DNA of 64,000 nucleotides from Marinicella marina (GTDB taxonomy: Bacteria; Pseudomonadota; Gammaproteobacteria; Xanthomonadales; Marinicellaceae). The notes under the pieces were generated by a model. The model had not been told where the DNA came from, did not search any database, and was given only the letters and a program-made list of their open reading frames with translations. Positions 17,353-26,505 of this stretch are shown here, piece by piece. Both the position numbers and the translations under genes were made by a program. Numbering within the stretch: position 1 is the first letter of the stretch; each line of letters opens with the position of its first letter. The stretch is from contig NZ_JASJNC010000007.1 in NCBI RefSeq assembly GCF_030065545.1, positions 1 through 64,000 on the forward strand, read 5' to 3'.

Positions 17353-18474
17353 TCAGTCTTGGATAACCAATTCAGTTCTTCTGTTTTTGGCTCTGCCTTC
17401 GGCCGTATCATTGGTTGCTATCGGGCTTGACTCACCGTAACCTTTCCAAGTCATGCGATCTGCCGAAACACCTTGCTCAACCAAGTAGTTATAAACCACT
17501 TGAGCACGACGCTCTGAGAGGTCCTGATTATAAGCTTCTGAAGCAGTGGAATCGGTATGGCCCGCCACTTCAACAACAATCGAACCATGCTCACCCATGG
17601 TGGCAACAGCAGCATCTAAAATAGCAATAGACTCATCTTTCAAAGTGGCTTTATCAAGATCAAAGTAAACGCCTTGTAATTCAATGACCACCTGCACTTC
17701 ACAACCATCGGCATCAACCACCGCACCGGCTCTGCTGTTTGGACATTTGTCCATGGAATCCTTAACACCATCATTATCGGCATCGCCATCATGACAACCG
17801 TAAGCATCAACTGCCATTCCAGCTGGGGTGTTAGGGCAACGATCAGTTTGATCACTGACACCATCGCCATCTGAATCTAATTGTGGTGCAGGCTCAACAA
17901 TCTCTGGCGCTGCAGCAGCTTTTGCCGCGGCACCCAATGCGATATTCAAGCCCATGCTGAAAACATAATCATCATAGCTGCTGGCGGTACCGGTGTAGTC
18001 ATCGGTATCCAGGCGGTATTTCACTTCAGACATAAAACCCACTCTGTCTGTAACCATTTTACGCACACCCAAACCCAGGTTGAGCATCATGTCAGATGAA
18101 TCAATCGCCTGTGCAGCAGCACTGCCGCTGCCATCATGATCCAACCAACCGATTCCGGCACTCAAAAATGGGCGCATGCTTGAACCTTCATTAAAGTGGT
18201 AACGTGTTACCAAGCCCAAGCCTGTTTGCGAAACAGAACCCGGAGAAGCATCTAGATCCAAACTGACTTGATCGTATTCAACATCAACTGACCATTTGTC
18301 ATTGATGAATTTACCCAGCCCCAACCCCAAACCAAAATTAGACTCAAGGTTTTTCTCGCTGTCAGTTGCGTTGAAGTTGACCATTGGTGATAACATCCAG
18401 CGATCGTCATACTCTGCTGCCAATGCTGCACCTGCAACACAAGACAACGCCAGACCTAATAAGGTTTTCTTCAT
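17353..18474 (-). CDS. OmpA/OprF-family outer-membrane protein with TSP3 repeats
   Basis: A 373-residue outer-membrane protein. The signal peptide is cleaved after about residue 19 (GAALA). An eight-strand barrel-like region follows (about 20-185). Two Asp-rich thrombospondin type-3 calcium-binding repeats come next (about 200-262, DSDGDGVSD and DADNDGVKD, with paired Cys). The C-terminal OmpA peptidoglycan-binding domain (about 270-370) includes GVYFDLDKATL, VEVAGHTDSTASEAYN and LSERRAQVV. The layout matches OprF-type proteins that tie the outer membrane to the wall. A strong AGGAGA ribosome-binding site and an extended -10 promoter precede it. Confidence 0.95.
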   Translation of the reverse strand: MKKTLLGLALSCVAGAALAAEYDDRWMLSPMVNFNATDSEKNLESNFGLGLGLGKFINDKWSVDVEYDQVSLDLDASPGSVSQTGLGLVTRYHFNEGSSMRPFLSAGIGWLDHDGSGSAAAQAIDSSDMMLNLGLGVRKMVTDRVGFMSEVKYRLDTDDYTGTASSYDDYVFSMGLNIALGAAAKAAAAPEIVEPAPQLDSDGDGVSDQTDRCPNTPAGMAVDAYGCHDGDADNDGVKDSMDKCPNSRAGAVVDADGCEVQVVIELQGVYFDLDKATLKDESIAILDAAVATMGEHGSIVVEVAGHTDSTASEAYNQDLSERRAQVVYNYLVEQGVSADRMTWKGYGESSPIATNDTAEGRAKNRRTELVIQD

Positions 18475-18508
18475 AGTTCTCTCCTAACCAAATTGAATTT
18501 AATTGGAA

Positions 18509-18536
18509 ATTATAACACACACAACTTATCTGTAAT
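18509..18536 (-). promoter_or_regulatory. Sigma-70 promoter of the OmpA-family gene
   Basis: On the minus strand, a perfect TATAAT (18514-18509) is preceded by TGT, giving an extended -10. ATTACA (18536-18531) sits 16 bases upstream as a -35 candidate. The distance to the ATG at 18474 is 35 bases. Confidence 0.65.
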
Positions 18537-18560
18537 CAGTTTGTAAAAGAGTTTAACAAA

Positions 18561-20171
18561 ATGATCATAATCACATTTTTTTTACCACATCATGCTGTGA
18601 CTTCAGCCCATATTCTGCTATCATCATTGCCCCTATATCAACCACACTGGGTAGGCAGAATACTCGTCAATATGACAGCATACATCATCATTGTAGTTTT
18701 ACTTTTGTTTTTGATTGGGCTGACTATTCGCCACATCAAGCTATCCCAAAAGCTCCGTTCATCTGCTGATAAATTGAGCAAGGTAACAGCGCCAATTGAT
18801 GAACAAAAACCTCAGCCTGAAGACTCTGCCAGAAACAAATACCTGTTAGCCATTTCTCATGAATTAAGGACACCTTTGAATGTCATCATGGGCTACGCTC
18901 AAATTCTAGAAAATCAAGCCGTTGAACAAGACCCCAACAAAGAAAAATACACTTTGATGCGTCATAATTGTGAGCACTTGGCTCATTTGATAGAGGGCAT
19001 ACTAGAATTTTCAGCCATTGAATCCGGCAAGCTAAAAGTTCACCAGGAATGGATTGATTTGAGTGAAATGCTGAAACAGTTGAGTTTGATGTTCAGTAAC
19101 CAAGCCACTAAAAAAGGCCTGGCGTTTACCACCCACTTTGATGAAAAACTACCCAAAACAGTTAAGTCAGACCACAAACGCCTGCAACAAATACTGATCA
19201 ACCTGCTATCAAATGCGATTAAATTCACTACCAAGGGGCAGATTGATTTTTCCGTCAAATACCGCAACCAAGTGGCCACATTCAGCGTCAAAGACACCGG
19301 CTGTGGTATTGATCAATCAGACTTAGAAAAAATATTTATCCCTTTTGAAAGACTGGAACAAGGACAACACAAAACACCCGGTACTGGGCTGGGTTTACCC
19401 ATCACCCAAATGCTGGCAGAATTATTGGGTGGTGAACTGACCGTTAACAGTGAATTATCCATTGGTTCGGAATTTACTTACAGAATGATGTTAGCGCCAC
19501 AGACTGCATTCAATCAAATGCCTGAGAGCAACCAAGCTGCGTTAAACAATGAGCCAAGGCTTGCACAAAGGCATGAAATATTGGTGGTAGATGATGAGGC
19601 CAGCCACCGACAATTATTAACCGATGTATTAAAGACTTATGATTTTTCAATCACAACAGCAGTTGACGGCGTAGCCGCTAAGAAAAAATTGCTGGAAGTT
19701 AATTTCGAATTGGCCATAATTGATGTGGCCATGCCAAACATGAATGGCTGGCAATTGGCCAAATGGATCAATGAGTATCAACCAAAGACAAAAATCATCA
19801 TGCTTTCGGGCAACCCCAGAGATCAAGAGAAATCACTGGCTGTTCAGTACCATAACTACTTAAGCAAACCGGTTAATATCAATCAATTGATGAGTCAAAT
19901 CAGTGAAGCATTAAACTTAAACTGGCAAAAACAAACGAACTCTGCCACCACCAATGAGCAACTCAAAACTGTAGGTATTTCTGCCACTGATTATGCTGCT
20001 TTACATAACATGATTGCCATTGGTCACATCAACGGCATCGAAAATTATTTGCAAGGTATGCTCGAAGCCAATAGACTGAATGAGCCTCAACACAAACAAC
20101 TCATAGCACCGGTAAAAAACATGAACTTAACCCAGTTCACCGGTATGATTAAACGACATGACCAGCACTAA
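18561..20171 (+). CDS. Hybrid sensor histidine kinase with receiver domain
   Basis: Membrane-attached signalling kinase of 536 residues. One clear membrane segment (about 40-57) follows a short N-terminus with no recognised sensor domain. HisKA carries the phospho-acceptor His100 in AISHELRTPLN; the HATPase domain has the N-box NLLSNAIKF, the DTGCGI box and GTGLGL. A receiver domain follows (about 335-450, VVDDE, phospho-Asp in AIIDVAMPNMNG, K in LSKPVN). The last 80 residues are unassigned and may be a phosphotransfer-like helix region. The start may instead be Met38. It overlaps the LuxR-type regulator by 14 bases, so the two form a signalling pair. Confidence 0.92.
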   Translation: MIIITFFLPHHAVTSAHILLSSLPLYQPHWVGRILVNMTAYIIIVVLLLFLIGLTIRHIKLSQKLRSSADKLSKVTAPIDEQKPQPEDSARNKYLLAISHELRTPLNVIMGYAQILENQAVEQDPNKEKYTLMRHNCEHLAHLIEGILEFSAIESGKLKVHQEWIDLSEMLKQLSLMFSNQATKKGLAFTTHFDEKLPKTVKSDHKRLQQILINLLSNAIKFTTKGQIDFSVKYRNQVATFSVKDTGCGIDQSDLEKIFIPFERLEQGQHKTPGTGLGLPITQMLAELLGGELTVNSELSIGSEFTYRMMLAPQTAFNQMPESNQAALNNEPRLAQRHEILVVDDEASHRQLLTDVLKTYDFSITTAVDGVAAKKKLLEVNFELAIIDVAMPNMNGWQLAKWINEYQPKTKIIMLSGNPRDQEKSLAVQYHNYLSKPVNINQLMSQISEALNLNWQKQTNSATTNEQLKTVGISATDYAALHNMIAIGHINGIENYLQGMLEANRLNEPQHKQLIAPVKNMNLTQFTGMIKRHDQH

Positions 20172-21024
20172 CCCAATCATACTCGCTGTTGATGACAACA
20201 CCGACAGCTTAAACCTACTCAACACGGCACTCTCCGCTGAGGGTTACACCGTGCTGGTAGCCAGTAGTGGACAGCAGGCCATTGATGTGTTGCAAAAAGC
20301 CACTCCCAACTTGGTTTTACTGGATGCCATGATGCCAGAAATGGATGGCTTTACTGCCTGTAAAATCATCAAACAACAACACCCTGATATACCTGTTATC
20401 TTTATGACTGGGCTTAGCGAAACCGAACATGTGGTTAATGGACTTGGCCTAGGCGCCGTTGATTATTTGGTCAAACCGCTGAATCACACAGAATTGGTGG
20501 CCAGGGTCAAAGTACATATCAGCAATGCTGAAATCAACAACAACACCAAAGCGGCGCTGGATTCTACTGGACAACATCTGGCTGCTATCAATCAACAAGG
20601 CGATGTGATTTGGACCACGGAAAAAGCCCAAGCTTTGGTTGCAGGCTTTAACAGCAAAGTAAAAAGCCATTTATTAAGCTGGCTGGCACAAGCAGAGACA
20701 GATCAGCAATTACAAGTGCAACAAGGACAAAACACCCTGGTCATTAGTTACATCCATGCTCAAAACGATGGTTCTCATCTGATCAGAATCAAAGCCCAAA
20801 ACCTCAAACTCTTGACCCAAACACTGAAACTCAAACTGAAAATCACTCGCCGTGAGGCCGATGTTTTGTACTGGGTAGCACAAGCCAAAACCGACTGGGA
20901 GATCGCCCAAATCTTGGGTATCAGCGAACGCACTGTGAATAAGCATTTGGAACAGGTCTACCGCAAACTCAATGTAAACAACCGCACCGCCGCCAGTGGT
21001 CTGGCGCTGCAAGCAATCAATTAA
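20158..21024 (+). CDS. LuxR/NarL-type response regulator
   Basis: A 288-residue regulator. The N-terminal receiver domain (5-122) has the acidic pair D12-D13, phospho-Asp56 in [11 protein letters not shown] and Lys in YLVKPLN. A middle region of about 100 residues without a recognised fold follows. The C-terminal LuxR helix-turn-helix (about 222-285) includes [21 protein letters not shown] and [15 protein letters not shown]. It probably receives phosphate from the overlapping hybrid kinase. The DUF2256 gene starts 5 bases after its stop and is likely co-transcribed. Confidence 0.93.
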   Translation: MTSTNPIILAVDDNTDSLNLLNTALSAEGYTVLVASSGQQAIDVLQKATPNLVLLDAMMPEMDGFTACKIIKQQHPDIPVIFMTGLSETEHVVNGLGLGAVDYLVKPLNHTELVARVKVHISNAEINNNTKAALDSTGQHLAAINQQGDVIWTTEKAQALVAGFNSKVKSHLLSWLAQAETDQQLQVQQGQNTLVISYIHAQNDGSHLIRIKAQNLKLLTQTLKLKLKITRREADVLYWVAQAKTDWEIAQILGISERTVNKHLEQVYRKLNVNNRTAASGLALQAIN

Positions 21025-21028
21025 AAAC

Positions 21029-21175
21029 ATGCATAAAAAACCACACCTTCCCAGTAAAATTTGTCCTGTTTGTCAATTAACTTTCAACTGGCGAAAAAAA
21101 TGGCAGAAAAGCTGGCCGGATGTTATTTATTGCAGCGAGCGCTGTCGCCGCAATAAAAACAAAGCAACAACCTAA
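21029..21175 (+). CDS. DUF2256 small zinc-ribbon-like protein (48 aa)
   Basis: Found by direct reading; too short for usual ORF cut-offs. It encodes [19 protein letters not shown] and continues with [17 protein letters not shown] and [12 protein letters not shown]. The four cysteines (12, 15, 35, 39) and the WRKKW block are characteristic of DUF2256. The family is often found beside photolyase/cryptochrome genes, which fits the next gene. The last four bases (CTAA) are shared with the convergent cryptochrome gene, whose TAG lies on the opposite strand. The biochemical role is unknown. Confidence 0.88.
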   Translation: MHKKPHLPSKICPVCQLTFNWRKKWQKSWPDVIYCSERCRRNKNKATT

Positions 21176-22494
21176 CTCAGCACATATGAAGGCCGCACAG
21201 ATTGTGTTGTCACATCATATTCAGCCCATCGCTTGACAAAATGACCTTTTGGATCGTGGGTTTTTTGTTGTTTTTCAATATTAAAATGCCGTCCACCACG
21301 AGGGTCTGCACCGACACCAGCAATGTATTGCCAGTTGCCCCAATTGGAGGCCACATCATAATCTATTAGCTGCTGTTCGAAATATGCCGCGCCCAAACGC
21401 CAGTCCACTCCAGCATCATTAATCAAATAACTGGCCGCTATTTGCCGCCCTCGATTGGACATGTATCCGCTTTGATTGAGTTGCCTCATGCAGGCATCAA
21501 TCAAAGGTACGCCAGTGTGGCCCTTCGACCAATCAATGAATTTTTCGCAAGCCTTTGGTGTCTTCGAAGTCGCAACATCAGAACCTTTAGAATGAAATAA
21601 ACGGCTGCCTTGTTTCAGTCCATTCCAGTGAAAGAACTCACGCCAGAGCAATTCAAAAAAGATCCAATAAGTTGATTCATTGGCACCACGCTCAGCTTCG
21701 TATTGACGCAGTTGCTGCATGATTTGTCGGGGTGATACACAGCCCCATGCCAGCCATGGAGAAAATTTAGTTGAATGTGACCAGCCCATCAGTTCATTCC
21801 TGACTTTTTTATAACTACTGGGTAAATCACTGGCCATATATTGATTCAAATGGGCCAAGCCAGCAGTCTCACCACCCTTGAATTGACTGCCCTCTACACT
21901 TGCATGTGCAGACAACTCAGACCAGCGATCAATGCATGACCGCTGTGAGTCGGGCCACCTTTGGGGCGTCGCTGAAACAGCTGGCAAATCAGTTTTTTCT
22001 ACCCGCTTGCGAAATGGGGTGAAGTGCTTAGGTAATTCATTCAAAGTCATGGGCAACTCAGAGAGCACATATAAGCTTTGGTTGTCATGAGTTTTTACCG
22101 GGTATTTTTGACTGATGGTCTCAATTGCTTGGCGTTCATAAAAACCTGCTGTGGCACTCACATGGATGGATTTGATGGTGAATTCATCTGCCGCCGCCTC
22201 GATGGCATCAACCCAACCTAAGGTGCTGACAGTCAAGTCCATCTGCTGGTTATTCAAATTGTTTTTGAGGTCTGATACAGACGCCATCAGGAATTGCCAA
22301 CGGGCAGCACCCATGGCTGGACTTTGGTTTCCTGTGCGGTTGAACAAATGCGGTTCCAGAGCATACAAACACAACAATGCGTTGTTGTTCTCATGGGCAT
22401 CATCAATGGCAGCTTGTAAGGCGCTGTTGTCTGATAGGCGCAAATCATTGGAAAATAAATATAAGGTTATTTCTGGCATATTGGCTGTTTTCAC
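21172..22494 (-). CDS. Cryptochrome/photolyase, DASH type
   Basis: FAD-dependent blue-light photolyase-family protein of 440 residues. The N-terminal alpha/beta domain opens with [18 protein letters not shown]. The helical FAD domain includes [68 protein letters not shown] and GRHFNIEKQ, the block order typical of DASH cryptochromes, which repair cyclobutane dimers mainly in single-stranded DNA. The start is GTG at 22494 with GGTGAAG upstream; an ATG at 22479 is the alternative. The DUF2805 gene lies 32 bases upstream on the same strand. Confidence 0.92.
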   Translation of the reverse strand: MKTANMPEITLYLFSNDLRLSDNSALQAAIDDAHENNNALLCLYALEPHLFNRTGNQSPAMGAARWQFLMASVSDLKNNLNNQQMDLTVSTLGWVDAIEAAADEFTIKSIHVSATAGFYERQAIETISQKYPVKTHDNQSLYVLSELPMTLNELPKHFTPFRKRVEKTDLPAVSATPQRWPDSQRSCIDRWSELSAHASVEGSQFKGGETAGLAHLNQYMASDLPSSYKKVRNELMGWSHSTKFSPWLAWGCVSPRQIMQQLRQYEAERGANESTYWIFFELLWREFFHWNGLKQGSRLFHSKGSDVATSKTPKACEKFIDWSKGHTGVPLIDACMRQLNQSGYMSNRGRQIAASYLINDAGVDWRLGAAYFEQQLIDYDVASNWGNWQYIAGVGADPRGGRHFNIEKQQKTHDPKGHFVKRWAEYDVTTQSVRPSYVLS

Positions 22495-22526
22495 TGTGTC
22501 TTCACCGGCAACATAAAATAATGTGG

Positions 22527-22793
22527 CTATTTGTGCTTGTATTGCGTTGGGCAGTAAGCTCGACTGACGCCCTCAGGCCGCATTTTTAAATGCTTGGTAT
22601 TGCGACCCGTGACCCTTTTTCGCCACATTCGAAAACTCGAAGCTCGCATGTTCGAGCGCATGAGCTTAATCACTTCAGGCTCTGCAAGGTGGTATTGGCT
22701 TTCAATGGCTTCAAAAGGCGTCCGATCTTCCCAAGCCATTTCTATGATTCGAGAAATGTCAGCAGGATTCAGTTTTTTGTATTGTTTGCTCAT
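22527..22793 (-). CDS. TIGR03643/DUF2805 family protein
   Basis: An 88-residue basic protein that reads as the TIGR03643/DUF2805 family: IIEMAWEDRTPFEAIESQY, a helix-turn-helix-like region with LAEPEVIKLMR, and a C-terminal SSFRMWRKRVTGRNTKH. The family is commonly encoded with photolyases and DUF2256. Its function is unknown; the basic helical character suggests nucleic-acid contact, which is inference. It is upstream of and co-directional with the DASH-type gene, and divergent from the second photolyase, so the 66 bases at 22794-22859 should hold both promoters. Confidence 0.85.
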   Translation of the reverse strand: MSKQYKKLNPADISRIIEMAWEDRTPFEAIESQYHLAEPEVIKLMRSNMRASSFRMWRKRVTGRNTKHLKMRPEGVSRAYCPTQYKHK

Positions 22794-22859
22794 ATTCGCA
22801 AGTTGCTAAACTAAAAAGCCAGATTATTAAACTCACAGTGAAATTGGAATGAAGAAAAC

Positions 22860-24368
22860 ATGAACAGCGTAAATATAATATGGCCGCATCAACTGTATAA
22901 GAAAAACCCTTTGGTTACCTCTGATGCCGATTGCATATTGGTGGAGGTTGATTTATTTTTCACTCAATACAAATTTCACCAACAAAAAATAGCGTTTCAC
23001 CGAGCATCCATGCAAGCCTATGCAAAACTTATTGAATCCAAAGTCAATTCATTGCGTTATGTTGATGCCTATAAACCAACCAGTCAGGTTGACAAATTGA
23101 TGGCTCAATTGGCAGATGATGGCATCACCAAAATCAACACCATTGACAGTACCGATGATTGGTTGGAAAGAAAAATTGACGCGGCTTGCAAACAACATGG
23201 AATTGAAAGGGCTTGCAGAGACAGTCGTTTATTCCTATCACCTTTAGGGAAAATAAAAGATTTTTTTCGAGAGGATAAAAACACCTATTTTCATCATCAA
23301 TTTTACCAACAACAACGCAAACGCTTGCATATATTGATGACTGCTGAAAACAAGCCGGTTGGTGGTCAGTGGAGTTTTGATGAGGATAACCGCAAAAAGT
23401 ACCCCAAAGATAAAACCCCACCTGAAATCAGTTGGCCTGAAGACAATGCAACCTACCAACAAGCCAATGAATATGTGAAAACACATTTCAATGATTATTT
23501 GGGTGAGCTTAACACAACAGCTGATTCATCATTCAGGTACCCCATCACCCACGAGGCAGCCGAGGCATGGTTTGATGAGTTTCTGAAAACCAGGTTTCAT
23601 GCTTTTGGCGACTTTGAGGATGCAATGGTAAAAAAACAACTGATACTGCACCACAGCGTCATCACCCCGATGTTGAACGTGGGTTTGCTCTCGCCTCAGT
23701 GGGTGGTAGAAAGGGCTTTGTCTTATGCCGATGCCAATGATGTGCCGCTCAACTCACTGGAAGGCTTTATCAGACAAATCATCGGCTGGCGTGAATTCAT
23801 GCGCGGACTGTATGAAACCCATGGCAGCACCGAACGTACCACCAATTACTGGAAGTTCAACCGCCCCATCCCCAAAGCTTTTTACACCGGCGAGACCGGT
23901 ATTGAGCCGATTGATGTCACCATCAAAAAAGTCTTGGAGACCGGTTATTGTCATCACATTGAACGTTTGATGGTGCTGGGCAACTTCATGCTGCTGTGCG
24001 AATTTGACCCTGATGGCGTTTACCAGTGGTTCATGGAATTATTCATTGATGCTTACGACTGGGTCATGGTGCCTAATGTGTATGGCATGAGTCAATTTGC
24101 TGACGGTGGACTGATGGCGACCAAACCATACATCAGTTCCAGTAATTATGTCTTGAAGATGAGTGATTATCCCGGTGGCAAAAAGTCCGAAGCTTGGCGT
24201 TCAATCTGGGACGGCCTGTTTTGGCGCTTCATGCACAAACAACGTGCATTCTTCGAGTCCAACCCACGCATTGGTATGTTACTAAAAACATGGGATCGCA
24301 TGGATGACGAAAAACAAAAGAAACACCTCAATTGCGCCGAACAATACCTCAGTCAATTAGACAATTAG
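22860..24368 (+). CDS. (6-4)/FeS-BCP-class photolyase lacking the Fe-S cysteine motif
   Basis: A 502-residue protein of the bacterial (6-4) photolyase/FeS-BCP class (PhrB/CryB-like). It has the N-terminal WPHQL domain and class blocks such as GGQWSFDEDNRKKYP, FRYPITHEAAEAWFDEFL, IIGWREFMRGLY, HHIERLMVLGNFML and PNVYGMSQFADGG. In typical members MSDY is followed by C-x-x-C and a later Cys that hold a 4Fe-4S cluster. Here it reads MSDYPGGKKSEAWRSIWDGL, with no cysteines and a shorter loop. The enzyme probably repairs (6-4) photoproducts or acts as a photoreceptor without the cluster. Confidence 0.88.
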   Translation: MNSVNIIWPHQLYKKNPLVTSDADCILVEVDLFFTQYKFHQQKIAFHRASMQAYAKLIESKVNSLRYVDAYKPTSQVDKLMAQLADDGITKINTIDSTDDWLERKIDAACKQHGIERACRDSRLFLSPLGKIKDFFREDKNTYFHHQFYQQQRKRLHILMTAENKPVGGQWSFDEDNRKKYPKDKTPPEISWPEDNATYQQANEYVKTHFNDYLGELNTTADSSFRYPITHEAAEAWFDEFLKTRFHAFGDFEDAMVKKQLILHHSVITPMLNVGLLSPQWVVERALSYADANDVPLNSLEGFIRQIIGWREFMRGLYETHGSTERTTNYWKFNRPIPKAFYTGETGIEPIDVTIKKVLETGYCHHIERLMVLGNFMLLCEFDPDGVYQWFMELFIDAYDWVMVPNVYGMSQFADGGLMATKPYISSSNYVLKMSDYPGGKKSEAWRSIWDGLFWRFMHKQRAFFESNPRIGMLLKTWDRMDDEKQKKHLNCAEQYLSQLDN

Positions 24369-24694
24369 AGACGTAACTTCGGAAGGCTGGTGATAAGCCT
24401 GACCGTCACTCTTGGTTGGTGAGCAAAGCGAATCAGAAAGAGCAAGTCCGAAGTTGCTAGATATGTTCGCCGCACTCGCTTTTTATTTTTGTCGGGAACA
24501 AAAATGAATGAAGCCCCAAAGGTATTCTTTTTGCCCTGAAAACAGTGAACAATGCCACAGCTTGTGGTTTGTATCTGAATAAGTATTTCATATTTCTTCA
24601 ATGAAATTTAATCTTGTTTTCATGATGACGTCATGATTAAAGTTCGCCACAAAGCTATGTTATTCCTCTTAACTTCAATCAAACTGGAATCAAC
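24369..24694. other. Intergenic region after the photolyase
   Basis: 326 bases with no convincing gene. A 9-bp inverted repeat, AACTTCGGA (24375-24383) and TCCGAAGTT (24447-24455), spans 81 bases and could form a hairpin or mark a degenerate repetitive element. A minus-strand 78-codon frame here shows no domain features and is treated as spurious. Confidence 0.4.
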
Positions 24695-26173
24695 ATGAAA
24701 AACAAAACTTTTACACAACCCATAAAATTGCTTGCATGTGTTTTGATGTTTCTCAGCGGAATAAGCCAAGCTGCTGAATTCATTGTACAAACAGATTTAG
24801 ACACAGGAGGTGGCCAAGTGATCAGCGAAATCAGTCCCGATGTATTCACCATTGACACCTTGCGCTCGGCCGTTGAGCAGGCCAACGATGAAAACAATTT
24901 TTCTGGCCCTGATTTGATCAGGTTTGATGAAAACATCACCACAACCAATCCAGGTAGCTCCACCGTTATTATCCTCAACTTGGTCGGTGATCAATTCGAA
25001 TACCAAACCCAAACCAGTGATTCTGCATTGGCCATCGACAGTGCCATAACCATTCAAGGCACACTGCCAGATTCTCAAGTGCCTGCTATCAAGTTAGAAG
25101 CCGATGGCTTGCGTCACTTTCAAATCAATCAGGGTGGTAGACTCAGGCTTTATGACTTGACTTTAAGTGATGGTGAAACACCACTGAACAGCTCAGGAAG
25201 AGGTGGTGCAGTGGTGGTTGATTCCAACGGCAAATTAGAAACCAAAAACACCGCTTTCAGTTTCAATGATGCAGTCAATGGTGGCGCCCTGGCCTTTCAG
25301 TCAGGCGCATTGGACAGCCTGATTCAAAACAGCACTTTTTCCTTCAACCAAGCCAGTGATGATAACCCAGGTACTTCAGACTTGGGCCAAGGTGGGGCCA
25401 TATTTGCCGACACTGGAACCCATATTGTGACCATTGAGAACACTGTCTTCAGTTTCAATATTGCGGATGCCCACGGTGGCGCCTTATATATGGACCGACC
25501 TTTCGAAGTGCTCAGCAGTGAGTTAGACCGTAACCAAGCAGACCGCAATGGTGGTGCGGTGTATGCCAGCGAACAATCAAATTTTACCCTCAGAAATACG
25601 CTGTTTTTTGATAACTTATGCCAGTGGAGAGGAGGTGCTCTTTATACCCGCAGTAATACCATGGATGCCAGCCTGATATTTAATTCAACAGTGGCTGAAA
25701 ATAATGCCGGTTTCGACTTGTTGCGTGAATCATTCGATAACCCATTACGCGGCATATCTTCCGCTGGCGGCGGCATCTACTCATCCATTGGTGATAACTT
25801 AATCATGCACAACAGTATTGTCGCTAAAAATCGAGAAGTTGGCGTGCCTGATGACATTTCAGCTGAGCTTTTAGAAAGCAGTAGTTTTAACCTGTTTGGT
25901 GTCGATGGGACTGTTTTTGGTGTCAGCGACAACACCAATGGCAACATCATAGGTACGGTTTCTGAACCAATCGATCCTCGCTTAAAAATTAACGTGCTGT
26001 TGCAACCCACAGGGCTGCTCTCAGACAGCCCTGCCATCAACAGCGGCAGTAATGCACAAGTCACCATCGCTGGACTGGATACTGACATCAATGGTGTTGA
26101 CCGCATCATTGGCACAGCAGTTGATCGCGGAGCATTTGAAACTGATGTATTGTTTTACAACGGATTTAACTGA
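24695..26173 (+). CDS. Secreted right-handed beta-helix protein with C-terminal tail motif
   Basis: A 492-residue exported protein with a signal peptide of about 26 residues (ending SQAA). The body is a parallel beta-helix with repeated GGA(L/V)Y/F turns and N-x-T/S-x-F-S-F-N rungs. The end, AINSGSNAQVTIAGLDTD followed by GAFE, matches the choice-of-anchor Q domain, a domain usually followed by a sorting signal. The last residues are DVLFYNGFN, one of the tail motifs in this window. Likely a cell-surface or secreted carbohydrate-binding or adhesive protein; no catalytic residues were identified. Confidence 0.85.
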   Translation: MKNKTFTQPIKLLACVLMFLSGISQAAEFIVQTDLDTGGGQVISEISPDVFTIDTLRSAVEQANDENNFSGPDLIRFDENITTTNPGSSTVIILNLVGDQFEYQTQTSDSALAIDSAITIQGTLPDSQVPAIKLEADGLRHFQINQGGRLRLYDLTLSDGETPLNSSGRGGAVVVDSNGKLETKNTAFSFNDAVNGGALAFQSGALDSLIQNSTFSFNQASDDNPGTSDLGQGGAIFADTGTHIVTIENTVFSFNIADAHGGALYMDRPFEVLSSELDRNQADRNGGAVYASEQSNFTLRNTLFFDNLCQWRGGALYTRSNTMDASLIFNSTVAENNAGFDLLRESFDNPLRGISSAGGGIYSSIGDNLIMHNSIVAKNREVGVPDDISAELLESSSFNLFGVDGTVFGVSDNTNGNIIGTVSEPIDPRLKINVLLQPTGLLSDSPAINSGSNAQVTIAGLDTDINGVDRIIGTAVDRGAFETDVLFYNGFN

Positions 26174-26505
26174 ATCGAAATAAAGCTCAGACCAGCCAAA
26201 GCAAAGGTGAGTTGCTTCGCCTTTGCTCTGGCCAATCAAGTTCAATAAACAGACGCAAAAAAATCCAGTTATGAGCTGAAAGACTTTTGATCTGTCTCTA
26301 TCTTGAATTTGTAAACATGTGATTGAATTTTATTAAACAATTCATTACAGCCTATTCCCTACAGCGGCGTAACAGGCTGTTTTTAAATATTTTTCATAAA
26401 TAAAAAAGATTTAAAAACAAAATTAAGAATCTATTCATTGTTTCATCATGATTTAAGCCAGCGCATTTCATACACTCAAATCACTCTTATAACCGTGAGC
26501 TGAAC
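26174..26505. other. Intergenic region with two hairpins
   Basis: 332 bases without a gene. A stem GCAAAGG/CCTTTGC (26201-26207 and 26220-26226), extendable by CCAG/CTGG, has no T-run. A second stem ACAGCCT/AGGCTGT (26347-26353 and 26374-26380) is followed by TTTTT and may terminate the upstream gene. The AT-rich stretch 26385-26490 may contain the promoter of the next gene. Confidence 0.5.
26347..26384 (+). terminator. Possible rho-independent terminator
   Basis: A 7-bp stem with a 20-base loop followed by five T residues, 174 bases after the upstream stop. The large loop makes it weak. Confidence 0.4.

Noticed and set aside
24365-24601. Minus-strand 78-codon ORF after the photolyase
   Set aside because: No ribosome-binding site or domain features, and it overlaps a short inverted repeat; probably chance.
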